Shown here: positions 19,795-31,095 of the stretch, piece after piece | How the letters are laid out: each line of letters starts with the position of its first letter | Position numbering within the stretch: position 1 is the first letter of the stretch | Made by a program: the position numbers and the translations under genes | Notes under the pieces: generated by a model | Seen by the model: only the letters and a program-made list of their open reading frames with translations | The model's database searches: none | What the model was told of the DNA's origin: nothing | Assembly: GCA_017936545.1 (NCBI GenBank) | Contig: JAGBFJ010000010.1 | Location: 17,699 to 81,698 of the forward strand | Direction: 5' to 3' | From: Sutterella sp. | Lineage (GTDB): Bacteria; Pseudomonadota; Gammaproteobacteria; Burkholderiales; Burkholderiaceae_F | Length of the DNA stretch: 64,000 bases

Positions 19795-19835
19795 GCGGGC
19801 GGGCGCCAAAAAAGCGTTCCGCCCGCATTCTTTTT
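19795..19835 (+). terminator. Terminator after the cation-efflux gene
   Basis: GCGGGCGG (19795-19802) pairs with CCGCCCGC (19819-19826), followed by ATTCTTTTTCTC. Confidence 0.8.
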
Positions 19836-19923
19836 CTCTTACAATTAACCGATCAGCCGGCGCGCTCGGCGCCGCATGCGCGAGGTCCATCCCCGGGATG
19901 CGCCTCAGCGATTCCCTGTATAA

Positions 19924-21630
<1,707 letters not shown>

Positions 21631-21659
21631 CCGTGTGAGACGCTGAGGCGCCTCTGATG

Positions 21660-21706
21660 AAGGGCAGTCTTTCCAAACCGGCAAGGTTCGGGGGGCTGCC
21701 TTTTTT
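21660..21706 (+). terminator. Hairpin between pyrG and kdsA
   Basis: AAGGGCAGTC pairs with GGCTGCCTT with a one-base bulge and G-U pairs, followed by TTTTTTC. It would partly or fully end the pyrG message 40 bases before kdsA. Confidence 0.6.
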
Positions 21707-21739
21707 CTTGAACAGAACTTTGATAAGGATGAAGCCGTC

Positions 21740-22597
21740 ATGAAGCTCTGCGGATTCGATATCGGACTTGACCGTCCGTTCTTTCTCATCGCCGGTCCCT
21801 GCGTGATCGAAAGCGAACAGATGGCCGTCGACATCGCCTCGGAAATGAAGGCGATCACCGACGATCTGGGCATTCCCTACATCTTCAAGGCAAGCTACGA
21901 CAAGGCCAACCGCACGTCGTGCCGCTCCTTCCGCGGTCCCGGCATCGAAGGGGGTCTGAAGATTCTCGCCGCCGTTCGTGAAAAGGTCGGCGTGCCGGTG
22001 CTCACCGACGTGCATACCGAAGACGAGGTGCCTCTCGTCGCCGCCGTAGCCGACGTGCTCCAGACGCCCGCCTTCCTCTGCCGTCAGACGGACTTCATCC
22101 GCGCCTGCGCCGTGTCCGGAAAGCCCGTCAACATCAAGAAAGGCCAGTTCCTGGCGCCGGGCGACATGAAGAATGTGGTCGAAAAGGCCCGCGAAGCCTG
22201 TCTGGAAGCCGGCATGGATGCGGACCGCTTCATGGTCTGCGAACGCGGCGCCAGCTTCGGCTACGGCAACCTGGTGTCCGACATGCGCAGCCTTGCCATC
22301 ATGCGCGAGACGCAGGCGCCGGTCGTCTTCGACGCCACGCACTCCGTGCAGCTGCCGGGCTGCAACGGCGTCTGCTCGGGCGGGCAGCGCCAGTTCGTGC
22401 CTGTGCTTTCCCGCGCCGCGGTGGCCGCGGGCGTGGCGGGACTCTTCATGGAAACGCATCCCGAACCGGCGAAGGCCAAGAGCGACGGTCCGAATCTCGT
22501 GCCGCTCGCGCGCATGCGCGAACTGCTGACGAGCCTCAAGGCAATCGACGCCGTCGTGAAGTCGGGTCCCTTCCTTGAAGACACCATCGCAGGCTAA
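21740..22597 (+). CDS. kdsA: 3-deoxy-8-phosphooctulonate (KDO-8-phosphate) synthase
   Basis: It condenses phosphoenolpyruvate with arabinose 5-phosphate to make the KDO precursor of lipopolysaccharide inner core. The product is 285 residues. Motifs include [14 protein letters not shown] near the start, [33 protein letters not shown] and [12 protein letters not shown]. The cysteine in GPCVIES suggests the metal-dependent class. It sits upstream of eno, which supplies phosphoenolpyruvate. Confidence 0.96.
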   Translation: MKLCGFDIGLDRPFFLIAGPCVIESEQMAVDIASEMKAITDDLGIPYIFKASYDKANRTSCRSFRGPGIEGGLKILAAVREKVGVPVLTDVHTEDEVPLVAAVADVLQTPAFLCRQTDFIRACAVSGKPVNIKKGQFLAPGDMKNVVEKAREACLEAGMDADRFMVCERGASFGYGNLVSDMRSLAIMRETQAPVVFDATHSVQLPGCNGVCSGGQRQFVPVLSRAAVAAGVAGLFMETHPEPAKAKSDGPNLVPLARMRELLTSLKAIDAVVKSGPFLEDTIAG

Positions 22598-23962
<1,365 letters not shown>

Positions 23963-23977
23963 GCCGGGGATCCTCCC

Positions 23978-24412
23978 GTGACCCGCATCTTCATCCTGCT
24001 GATCGCGGCCGGCATCGCCGTCGTGGGCTGGCAGCTCGCGGGTCCGGGCGGCGTCTGGTTCCGTGCTGCGGAGCTTGAGGAGGCGCTCGCTCAGCAGAAC
24101 GAGACGAACCGCCAGCTCCGGGCGCGCAACGAGGAACTGAGCGCCGAGCTCTATTCGCTGCAGCATCAGAGGGACGCCATCGAAGAGCGCGCCAGACGCG
24201 AGCTCTACATGGTGAAAAAGGACGAAGTGCTCTTCCGGCTCGAGACGCCGGAGGAGTACGAGAAGCGCGCGGCCGAGCTCGCCTCGATGCCCGACTACCG
24301 CTCGCCCGACATCAAGCCGGGTTCCCGGCAGACCTTCGCGGCAAAGCGCGGCGACCTTTATCACGCGCCGAAAAACCTTCGTGCGCCGCCTTCTCGAGGC
24401 AAGCGGGAATAA
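23978..24412 (+). CDS. ftsB: Cell division protein FtsB
   Basis: A 144-residue single-pass membrane protein with a hydrophobic segment at residues 4-20 (IFILLIAAGIAVVGWQL), followed by a coiled coil (ELEEALAQQNETNRQLRARN, ELYSLQHQRDAIEERAR). The family end motif is ELYMVKKDEVLFRL. FtsB links FtsL and FtsQ in the divisome. The C-terminal extension of about 45 residues is longer than in E. coli. The start is GTG, 15 bases after eno with GGGGA upstream; eno-ftsB is a conserved pair. Confidence 0.92.
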   Translation: MTRIFILLIAAGIAVVGWQLAGPGGVWFRAAELEEALAQQNETNRQLRARNEELSAELYSLQHQRDAIEERARRELYMVKKDEVLFRLETPEEYEKRAAELASMPDYRSPDIKPGSRQTFAAKRGDLYHAPKNLRAPPSRGKRE

Positions 24413-24431
24413 ACCGCAGCCCCAGTGCAAA

Positions 24432-24475
24432 AACCCCGTTCCCGGGCAACGCCGGAAACGGGGTTCATTATTTTG
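24432..24475. terminator. Shared terminator between ftsB and hslO
   Basis: AACCCCGTT (24432-24440) pairs with AACGGGGTT (24457-24465), with CCGG inside. TCATTATTTTGG follows on the plus strand, and TTTGCACTGG follows on the minus strand. It lies between converging genes. Confidence 0.75.
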
Positions 24476-24503
24476 GGGTTCAGCAGATCGGCCGCCGATT
24501 CAC

Positions 24504-25412
24504 TCAGTTGAGCTGGGCCTTGGCGTGCGCTTCATGCGCAAAGAGCGCTTTGACGTCGGCCTCGTCGAAGCGGCGGACGGTTCCGCAGAAGTGGCAGGCG
24601 ACTTCGATCGCACCGCGCTCGCGCACGATGGCTTCGGCTTCTTCGCGGCCGAGCGAGCGGATCATGCTGCGCACCCCTTCGTCGCTGCAGCGGCAGGAAA
24701 AGACGGGCTTGGCCTCGTAGGTGACGAGAGGTTCTTCCTCCCAGAAGAGGCGGCGGTTGATCTCTTCGGGCGCCAGCGTCAGAAGTTCTTCGCTCTTGAC
24801 GGTGTCGACGAACATCTGCAGCCGCTGCCAGGCTTCGGGATCGAAATCCTCGGGGAGCTTGCGTCCGCCTTCGGTCGGCATCTTCTGGATCATGACACCG
24901 CCGACGCCGCGGTCGTCGCTCGCGAGCATGATCTTGGTGTCGACCTGTTCGCTCGACGTGAAGTAGTTCGTCATGACTTCGGCGAAGGAGGCGCCTTCAA
25001 GCGGCACGACACCCTGATAGGGCTGCTGATCGGCGGGACGGCCGGTCTGATCGAGAATGAGCGCGCAGCGGCCGCGGCCCGTGCGGTTGACGAGGTCGGT
25101 CAGGGAGGCATTGACGTCGATCTCGCCCGCATCGTCGCGCATGGTGACGGAAACGCGGAAGACGAGACCTTTGCGGACTTCGGCTACGATGAGCTTGACG
25201 GGACCGTCGCCCGCGATCTGAAGGAGCACCGAGCCGTCGAATTCCAGAGCAGCCGCAGCGAGCAGAGCGGAGGCGGTGACTTCGGCCGCCAGACGGCGGA
25301 CGGCGACGGGCAGATGCTGGTGTTCGACCGCACGGTCGAATTCTGCGTGCAGCGACACGGTTTCGCCGCGCACGGCGGCACGCCTGAACAAAAGTTTCTG
25401 AAGAGCGTCCAT
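24504..25412 (-). CDS. hslO: Redox-regulated chaperone Hsp33
   Basis: A 302-residue holdase activated when its zinc-binding cysteines oxidise. The C-terminal zinc motif is visible as SCRCSDEGV and, 30 residues on, ACHFCGT (CxC and CxxC). The N-terminal domain has the family segments RRLAAEVTASALLAAA and GRGRCALILDQTGRP. It is divergent from the PHP phosphatase gene. Confidence 0.95.
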   Translation of the reverse strand: MDALQKLLFRRAAVRGETVSLHAEFDRAVEHQHLPVAVRRLAAEVTASALLAAAALEFDGSVLLQIAGDGPVKLIVAEVRKGLVFRVSVTMRDDAGEIDVNASLTDLVNRTGRGRCALILDQTGRPADQQPYQGVVPLEGASFAEVMTNYFTSSEQVDTKIMLASDDRGVGGVMIQKMPTEGGRKLPEDFDPEAWQRLQMFVDTVKSEELLTLAPEEINRRLFWEEEPLVTYEAKPVFSCRCSDEGVRSMIRSLGREEAEAIVRERGAIEVACHFCGTVRRFDEADVKALFAHEAHAKAQLN

Positions 25413-25556
25413 ATTTAGATAAGAATGCGGAATGTGGGACCGTTTCGGTCCGGCTTGTTATGCCGTATATGGGGGCAGAAGCGGGATTTTCAAGGGCTTT
25501 GCAAAGCCGGACCGGGCGTGCGCAAAAACGCAGGCCTCGGAATGATGCGCGGATTC

Positions 25557-25562
25557 TATAAT
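25557..25562 (+). promoter_or_regulatory. Likely -10 element of the PHP phosphatase gene
   Basis: TATAAT, an exact match to the sigma-70 -10 consensus, lies 34 bases before the ATG at 25596 in an AT-rich patch. No good -35 element is seen at the normal distance. Confidence 0.5.
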
Positions 25563-25595
25563 AAAAAGATTGCTGATTGTTTTTTTGGGTCCGAC

Positions 25596-26435
25596 ATGCG
25601 CATTGACCTCCACATGCATTCCAACGTGTCCGACGGCAGTCTTTCGCCGTCGGCTCTCGTGCAGCTCGTGCACGACAACGGTGTCGAGCTGATGGCGCTG
25701 ACGGATCACGATACGATGGACGGCGTTCATCTTGCCGCCAGAACGGCCGAGTCGCTCGGCGTCGGTTTTATTCCCGGCGTTGAAGTGTCGACGGGCTGGG
25801 GCGGCCGGGTCATTCACATCGTCGGTCTCGGCATGGACCCCGAAAGCGCCGGCGTGGATGCGTTTTTCCGCGACGTCTGCGTGAAGCGCGACGTGCGCGG
25901 CCGACGCATCGGCGAGCGCTTCGATGCGATCGGCATTCACGGCGCCTATGAAGGCGCGCTTTCGCTGGCCGACAACAAGGACAATCTCTCCCGCACGCAT
26001 TTCGCGCACTGGCTGCTTCAGAACGGTCATGTTTCCAATTATCAGGAAGCCTTCGACAGATATCTGAAGACCGGGCGGCCCTGCTGCGTCGACGTCGAGT
26101 GGCCCGGTCTGCGGGAGGTGATCGGACTCATTCACGACGCGGGCGGCATGGCGGTCATCGCGCATCCGGGACGCTACAGCTTCTCCGAGGACTGGATGCT
26201 TGACGAACTCTTCAAGGCCTTCTGGGACATGGGAGGCGAGGCCATCGAAGTCTGCTCGGGATCACAGTCTCGGGATGCAGACGAGAAGCTTGCCGGCGTT
26301 GCCCGTCAGATGGGCTTTCTGGCGAGTTCCGGTTCCGACTGGCATTCGGTCCGCGGAACCCGTCCCGCCCCCGGCACGCAGCCCCAGATTCCCGACGATC
26401 TGACGCCCGTCTGGCGCTTTCTCAGCTGGCGCTGA
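25596..26435 (+). CDS. rnm: PHP-domain phosphatase/5'-3' exoribonuclease, RNase AM (YciV/TrpH) family
   Basis: A 279-residue PHP protein. Metal-binding motifs are at the start (RIDLHMHSNVSDGSLSP), ALTDHDTMDGV, FIPGVEVSTGW, MAVIAHPGRY and GSDWHSVRG. The family removes 5' nucleotides in rRNA maturation and hydrolyses 3',5'-nucleoside bisphosphates. The ATG at 25596 is chosen because motif I begins immediately; the frame continues upstream to 25425 without similarity and across a consensus -10. It may be transcribed together with the protease gene that follows. Confidence 0.85.
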   Translation: MRIDLHMHSNVSDGSLSPSALVQLVHDNGVELMALTDHDTMDGVHLAARTAESLGVGFIPGVEVSTGWGGRVIHIVGLGMDPESAGVDAFFRDVCVKRDVRGRRIGERFDAIGIHGAYEGALSLADNKDNLSRTHFAHWLLQNGHVSNYQEAFDRYLKTGRPCCVDVEWPGLREVIGLIHDAGGMAVIAHPGRYSFSEDWMLDELFKAFWDMGGEAIEVCSGSQSRDADEKLAGVARQMGFLASSGSDWHSVRGTRPAPGTQPQIPDDLTPVWRFLSWR

Positions 26436-26532
26436 CATTTTCTGACCGACTGTCAGACGACGTTACGTTTTACCGGCGGTTCCGAAGGCACAATGTCTTT
26501 CGGCCCGCAACGCTTACCTTCGGAATTTCTCC

Positions 26533-27183
26533 ATGATTGCTCATGCCATTCAGACCATCTGCATTTATGCGATCCCGCTCATCTTCGCCATCACCATGCA
26601 CGAGGCGGCGCACGGGTGGGTGGCCCGCAGGGCGGGCGACAGCACGGCCTGGATGCTCGGGCGTGTGACGCTCAATCCCATTCCTCACATCGATCCGGTA
26701 GGCACCGTGCTGGTGCCGGGCGCGCTGATTCTGATGTCCGCGCTGACGGGCAGCGGCGGTCTGCTCTTCGGCTGGGCCAAGCCCGTGCCGGTCAATCCCC
26801 GGCGCTTTCGCAACTTCAACCGCGACTGGATGCTCGTCGCGCTGGCCGGGCCGGCATCGAACCTGTTGCAGGCCGTGATCTGGGCGCTTCTTCTGAAGTT
26901 TGCGGTGATGTGCGGCATTACGGAACGCTTCGTCGTCAGCGTCTGCGTGGCAGGCATCTCGGTCAATCTGATGCTGATGGCCTTTAACCTTATTCCGATT
27001 CCCCCGCTTGACGGGGGGCGCATTCTCCGCGGTCTGCTTCCCGGCCGCGCCGCGATGATGCTCGACAGAATCGAGCCCTACGGCATGGTGATTCTGCTCG
27101 TTCTGATGGTGGGCGGCGGACTCTGGTACTTCGCCCGTCCCTTCCTGATGGCGGGCGAGTGGCTCGTCAATCTGATTCTCTGA
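26533..27183 (+). CDS. Site-2 protease family (M50) membrane metalloprotease
   Basis: A 216-residue membrane protein with the zinc motif HEAAH at residues 23-27 in the first membrane segment (FAITMHEAAHGWVARRAGD). The second metal site is NLIPIPPLDGGRIL. It also has the LNPIPHIDPVGT and FGWAKPVPVNPRRF segments common to small S2P proteins. It lacks a PDZ domain, so it is not RseP. The substrate is unknown. The next gene starts 14 bases after its stop. Confidence 0.9.
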   Translation: MIAHAIQTICIYAIPLIFAITMHEAAHGWVARRAGDSTAWMLGRVTLNPIPHIDPVGTVLVPGALILMSALTGSGGLLFGWAKPVPVNPRRFRNFNRDWMLVALAGPASNLLQAVIWALLLKFAVMCGITERFVVSVCVAGISVNLMLMAFNLIPIPPLDGGRILRGLLPGRAAMMLDRIEPYGMVILLVLMVGGGLWYFARPFLMAGEWLVNLIL

Positions 27184-27197
27184 AGAAGGATTCCGGC

Positions 27198-27764
27198 ATG
27201 GCGAAAATTCTTCCCTGCGGCTGCCCGGTGCGGCCTTCCTTCTGGGTGATGCGCTGGCGCGGGCTCATCGCGCCGGAAGGCGAGGTGCTCGACGTCGCCT
27301 GCGGCGAAGGACGGCATACCGCCATGCTGCTTCTCGAAGGCCGGCGCGTGCTGGCCTGCGACATCAATACCGCGGGCGTGGCGGAACTCGAAGGCGATCC
27401 GCGTCTCACCGTCGAGGAACGAGATCTCGAAGGCGATCCCTGGCCCTGGGGCCCGAACCGCTTTGCGGGCATCATCGTCACCAACTATCTCCACCGCGCG
27501 CATTTTTCGCATTACTGGGAGAGCCTGGCGCCCGAAGGCGTCTTCATCATGGAGACCTATACCCGCGCCAACGGCTTCATCTGGGGGCACCCGCGCAGTC
27601 CGGCGCATTTCCTTGAAGAGGGCGAGCTGGTGCGTCTGATGCCTGCCGGGGCCAGACTGGTCGCCTATGAAGAGGGACAGACGGCCGAAGGCTGGTGCGT
27701 GGCCCGCATCTGCTTCGTGAAGCCGGGCAGCGGCACGCCGCTCGCCTACGGACTGACGCCCTGA
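27198..27764 (+). CDS. Class I SAM-dependent methyltransferase
   Basis: A 188-residue protein with a SAM-binding glycine loop (EVLDVACGEGRHTAMLLLEG), the acidic residue after strand 2 (VLACDINTAGV) and a motif IV-like IIVTNYLHR. The short GHPRSPAHFLEEGELVRLM segment resembles TehB-like methyltransferases, but the substrate cannot be told. The ATG at 27198 has AAGGA upstream; the frame open from 27159 overlaps the protease gene. Confidence 0.85.
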   Translation: MAKILPCGCPVRPSFWVMRWRGLIAPEGEVLDVACGEGRHTAMLLLEGRRVLACDINTAGVAELEGDPRLTVEERDLEGDPWPWGPNRFAGIIVTNYLHRAHFSHYWESLAPEGVFIMETYTRANGFIWGHPRSPAHFLEEGELVRLMPAGARLVAYEEGQTAEGWCVARICFVKPGSGTPLAYGLTP

Positions 27765-28007
27765 CGGGAGCCTGTTTCCGAAGGCAAACCCGAGTTCGTA
27801 CGGACGCTGAGCGTGCGGGAAGTTTGGTAAACTCAGTCAGCAAATGCGCCCGGGCTTCGGCCTTTGGCGCGGCTTCGCCCGACGGCGAAGAAAAAAGCGT
27901 TTCCTTCATCCGATCCCCTGCGGCGTCCGCGTTCAGCGCGTCGATGCCGGAGCCGGCGGGACCGGGCGGCGGGATGCGCATGCTTTTTTCGAAAAGGATT
28001 TTTTTAG

Positions 28008-29168
28008 ATGAATAAGCGTTCGCTGCGCGCAGCGGCTCTTTGCCCGGCTCTGCTGGTGCTGGGCGGCTGCTCCGCTCTCGGTATCAATTTCTCCGACGAC
28101 AAGGTTCAGTACGAGGCGTCCAATACGCGCGCCAATCTCGAGGTGCCGCCCGATCTGGCCCCGATCCCGAACGACAACCGCTTTGAAGTGCCGGCCCGTC
28201 CGGGCGTCGTGAGCGCCAATGCCGAGGCCGCCCGTCTGGAAGCTGCAGGCGAAGTGAAGGCCGACCGCGGCGAGATCGTGCAGCGCACGGTCGTCTCCAA
28301 GATGATGCGAGACGGCGCCTCCCGCTGGCTCCGCGTCAATGCCGATGCCGAACATCTCTGGACGGTGGTTCAGGACTTCTGGCCTTCCGTCGGCCTCGTC
28401 GTCCGCCGTCAGGATCCGAAGACGGGCTACATGGAAACCGAATGGGCCGAAAACAAGGCCAAGCTGCCGCAGGACATCATCCGCGGCACGATCGGCAAAG
28501 TGCTGGACTTTGCCTATTCGACAGGCGAACGCGATCAGTACCGCTGCCGCATCGAACGCAACGAGGACGGCACGAGCGACATCTTCATCACGCACCGCTC
28601 GATGGTCGAAGTGGTGACCGGTTCGCAGAGCGACTCCACCATGTGGCAGCCCGGTCCGGCCGACCCCACGATGGAAGCCGAAATGCTGCAGCGTCTTGCG
28701 CTTCGCATCGACAGCGAATTTAATCCTGACGCTGAGCCTGCCGCCAAGGCTGCCGACATCGTCAAGCAGGAGGACCTCACCAAGAAGGAAGCCCGCAGCG
28801 ACGTCGTGAAGGGCGCCGACGGCAAGCTTGAGGCCGTCGTCCTGAAGGAACCGTTCGACCGCGCCTGGCGCACCGTCGGCCTCGTCGTCGACCGCATGGG
28901 CTTTGAGCTCGTCGACCGCGACCGCGCCGCCGGCTACTTCGCCGTCCGCTATCTCGATCCCGACTATGAAGCCAAGGTCAAGTCCGAACGCGGCTTCTTC
29001 ACCCGCGTGTTCGGCTCCGACAAGGCCGTCGACGTGCCTGAATACCGCATCCGCCTCGGCGACGAAGGCAGCGTCACGCGCGTGACCGTGATCGGCGGCG
29101 ACGGCAATGACGACAGGACGGGCGTTGCTCCGAACATCCTGACGCTTCTCGCCGAACAGCTGCGCTGA
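28008..29168 (+). CDS. bamC: Outer-membrane assembly lipoprotein BamC
   Basis: An accessory lipoprotein of the BAM complex that folds outer-membrane barrels. The product is 386 residues. The signal MNKRSLRAAALCPALLVLGG ends in lipobox LGGC with Cys21. Next comes an unstructured stretch (EVPPDLAPIPNDNRFEVP) like that which contacts BamD, and then two helix-grip domains (WLRVNADAEHLWTVVQDFW and PFDRAWRTVGLVVDRMGFEL). dapA, a common neighbour, is not adjacent here; the 243 bases upstream contain no gene. Confidence 0.9.
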   Translation: MNKRSLRAAALCPALLVLGGCSALGINFSDDKVQYEASNTRANLEVPPDLAPIPNDNRFEVPARPGVVSANAEAARLEAAGEVKADRGEIVQRTVVSKMMRDGASRWLRVNADAEHLWTVVQDFWPSVGLVVRRQDPKTGYMETEWAENKAKLPQDIIRGTIGKVLDFAYSTGERDQYRCRIERNEDGTSDIFITHRSMVEVVTGSQSDSTMWQPGPADPTMEAEMLQRLALRIDSEFNPDAEPAAKAADIVKQEDLTKKEARSDVVKGADGKLEAVVLKEPFDRAWRTVGLVVDRMGFELVDRDRAAGYFAVRYLDPDYEAKVKSERGFFTRVFGSDKAVDVPEYRIRLGDEGSVTRVTVIGGDGNDDRTGVAPNILTLLAEQLR

Positions 29169-29204
29169 TGCGTCCCGATGCCGGCCCGGCGGGCCGGCAG
29201 TCCG

Positions 29205-29246
29205 AAAAGCCTCGCTGCGGCATCCGTGCCGCCCGAGGCTTTTTTA
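29205..29246 (+). terminator. Terminator after bamC
   Basis: AAAAGCCTCG (29205-29214) pairs with CGAGGCTTTT (29234-29243) and runs into TTTAC. It lies 16 bases before the DUF805 gene. Confidence 0.85.
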
Positions 29247-29261
29247 CTTGAGCAGTTGATT

Positions 29262-30023
29262 ATGACCGTAGCCATCAATGAGGTTCTGACGCTTTCCCCC
29301 AAAGGCCGCGCATCCCGCGAGGCGTACTGGGCGTCGCTCTTTGTGTCGCTGATTCTGGCGGCGATTTTCCTCGTTCTGATCGGGCTCGTGCCCAACAGCC
29401 TGACGGGGGTGCAGCCGGCGGGCTTTCCCTATTGGCTGGCCCAGGCCGTGTCGGCCGTCATTCTGCTCTACGCCGCGGCTTCGGCCGTGTATCTGACGGC
29501 GGCCGTCGTGAGAAGGCTTCACGACATCGGCTATGCCGGCATAGCCGCGCTTTTTCTCATCATTCCCGGCGTTCAGTTCATCGTTCTCGTGATTCTCGGT
29601 CTGGTGCCAGGGAAGAAGGGACTCAACCGCTTCGGTCCGGATCCGCTTGCCGTGATGACGCTGGGCGACGCCGTGCCGACGTCCTCCGCGCCGCGAGCGG
29701 CGCCTCGCCGTCCGGTGCGCGCGGTGCGCGAAACCTCAGAGGCGGAGGTGCTGCCGCCGGAGACTCCGCAAAAGCCGGCTGCTCCCGATGCCGCATCGGC
29801 ACGCACGGCTGAAACCGCCGATTTCAGGGACCTTCCGCCTTCGGAAGACACGGCGGAGGGACTCTTTCAGGCGGCCCGGTTCAAAATGGCCGGCGAATCG
29901 CTTTCGATTCGTCTTCAGGTCAAGGCACGCTATGCCGGCAAGCTTCGCGGGCTCCTTAAAAAGGGTAAGATTTCGCAGGCGGATTACGACCTCTGGGAAC
30001 GCCGTCTGCACGAACTTCCATGA
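29262..30023 (+). CDS. DUF805 membrane protein with SHOCT-like C-terminus
   Basis: A 253-residue protein. The DUF805 part has GRASREAYWASLFVSLIL, several hydrophobic segments, RRLHDIGYAG and GLVPGKKGLNRFGPDP, the usual family ending. A Pro/Ala-rich linker of about 60 residues follows. The last 50 residues (LRGLLKKGKISQADYDLWER) resemble a SHOCT domain. The function is unknown. The ATG at 29262 sits just past the bamC terminator. It overlaps the next DUF805 gene by 4 bases. Confidence 0.8.
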   Translation: MTVAINEVLTLSPKGRASREAYWASLFVSLILAAIFLVLIGLVPNSLTGVQPAGFPYWLAQAVSAVILLYAAASAVYLTAAVVRRLHDIGYAGIAALFLIIPGVQFIVLVILGLVPGKKGLNRFGPDPLAVMTLGDAVPTSSAPRAAPRRPVRAVRETSEAEVLPPETPQKPAAPDAASARTAETADFRDLPPSEDTAEGLFQAARFKMAGESLSIRLQVKARYAGKLRGLLKKGKISQADYDLWERRLHELP

Positions 30024-30415
30024 GAAACCTTGTCTGGCGCATCGGACTTCTTTTTTGTCCGCAGTTTCGCTGCGGACGGCGCGAATACGCCCGTGAAACG
30101 GCGGGACTCGTCCTGACGGTCTGCGCGCTCTGGTCGCTCATGGATCCGATCGCCGATGCCGAATTTATCAGCGATGAGATGCTCGAGGTGATCGCGCTTC
30201 GCGTGATTCCCGTCGTCGTCAATCTGCTTCTGCTTTTCATGACCGCATCGTGCGCGAGACGCATGCACGACATCGGTCTCTCCGGCGCATGGGGACTGCT
30301 GATGCTGATGCCCGTCTTCAACGTGCCGGTGCTTGTTTTCGCGCTCTGCTGGCCGGGAAGTCCGCTTCCGACGGGCTGGCGGATGCTTGCCGATGTGATT
30401 AAAAGGGAGTTCTGA
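30020..30415 (+). CDS. DUF805 membrane protein, small
   Basis: A 131-residue membrane protein with the DUF805 pattern (CGRREYARETAGLVL, SCARRMHDIGLSGAW, VFALCWPGSP) and about four hydrophobic segments. It begins at an ATGA overlap with the first DUF805 gene, so the two are translationally coupled and probably act together. Function is unknown. The SlyD-like gene follows 5 bases later. Confidence 0.78.
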   Translation: MRNLVWRIGLLFCPQFRCGRREYARETAGLVLTVCALWSLMDPIADAEFISDEMLEVIALRVIPVVVNLLLLFMTASCARRMHDIGLSGAWGLLMLMPVFNVPVLVFALCWPGSPLPTGWRMLADVIKREF

Positions 30416-30420
30416 AGCGC

Positions 30421-31044
30421 ATGTCGCTCGCTGTAACAAAAGACACGCTGGTTACGCTGTCCGTCCGCATGGCGGATATGACGGGAAAGATTCTTGAGGA
30501 AACCGGCCCCGAGGGCATGACCTATCTGCACGGTCACGGCGATATCTTCCCGAAGCTCGAAGCGGCGCTTGAAGGCCGGTTTGAAGGGGAGGGGTTCGTC
30601 ATCAAGCTCGAGCCCGAAGATGCCTTCGGCGAATATGATCCGGACTCGCTCGTCATGGTGCCCGCCGAGCGTCTCGGCAATCCTGAAACGGTCGTGCCGG
30701 GGCTCGTCTTCGAAGGTGTGCCCGGAGAACCCAACGACGGCCGCCGCTGGCGCGTGACCGACGTGGCCGACGGCATGGCCGTTCTCGAAACCAATCATCC
30801 GCTCGCCGGCATGGCGCTCCAGTTCGAAATCCGAGTGCTCTCCGTGACCGAACCGGGCGACGAAGATGCGCTCGGCAGTGACGATGTCGTCGTGCCGGGC
30901 TTCCTGTCCGTCGCCGACCGTCTGGTCGACGAAGAAGGCGAGGATCCTTCCGACGAGGACATGGACAGAATGCTCGAAGGCCGGGAAACGGCCGCGGCGC
31001 CCGACAGCTTCATGTCGGCGGCAGCGCCCCGCATCATTCGCTGA
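30421..31044 (+). CDS. slyD: FKBP-type peptidyl-prolyl isomerase, SlyD-like
   Basis: A 207-residue protein with the SlyD/FkpA-type layout: FKBP halves (VTLSVRMADMTGKILEET, MTYLHGHGDIFPKLEAALEG) around an insert-in-flap domain (EDAFGEYDPDSLVMVP, NHPLAGMALQFEIRVLSV). SlyD catalyses proline isomerisation and can chaperone nickel to hydrogenase. Here the tail is acidic (DEEGEDPSDEDMDRMLEGRE) and lacks the His/Cys-rich metal tail, so a nickel role is not supported. It lies at the end of the DUF805 operon. Confidence 0.85.
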   Translation: MSLAVTKDTLVTLSVRMADMTGKILEETGPEGMTYLHGHGDIFPKLEAALEGRFEGEGFVIKLEPEDAFGEYDPDSLVMVPAERLGNPETVVPGLVFEGVPGEPNDGRRWRVTDVADGMAVLETNHPLAGMALQFEIRVLSVTEPGDEDALGSDDVVVPGFLSVADRLVDEEGEDPSDEDMDRMLEGRETAAAPDSFMSAAAPRIIR

Positions 31045-31065
31045 CGTTTTCTTCCGCCATGACCC

Positions 31066-31090
31066 GAAAGCCGGCTTTTCGCCGGCTTTC
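31066..31090. terminator. Hairpin between converging slyD-like and gluQ genes
   Basis: A perfect 10-bp stem, GAAAGCCGGC (31066-31075) with GCCGGCTTTC (31081-31090), and a 5-base loop. Both exits are poor in T, so strength is uncertain. Confidence 0.5.
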
Positions 31091-31095
31091 GCCGT

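Noticed and set aside
27765-28007. Possible dapA remnant before bamC, since dapA-bamC is a common order
   Set aside because: No frame in this 243-base gap resembles DapA.
30421-31044. Nickel-delivery role for the SlyD-like protein, in view of the UreE-like gene
   Set aside because: The His/Cys-rich metal tail of SlyD is absent; the C-terminus is acidic.
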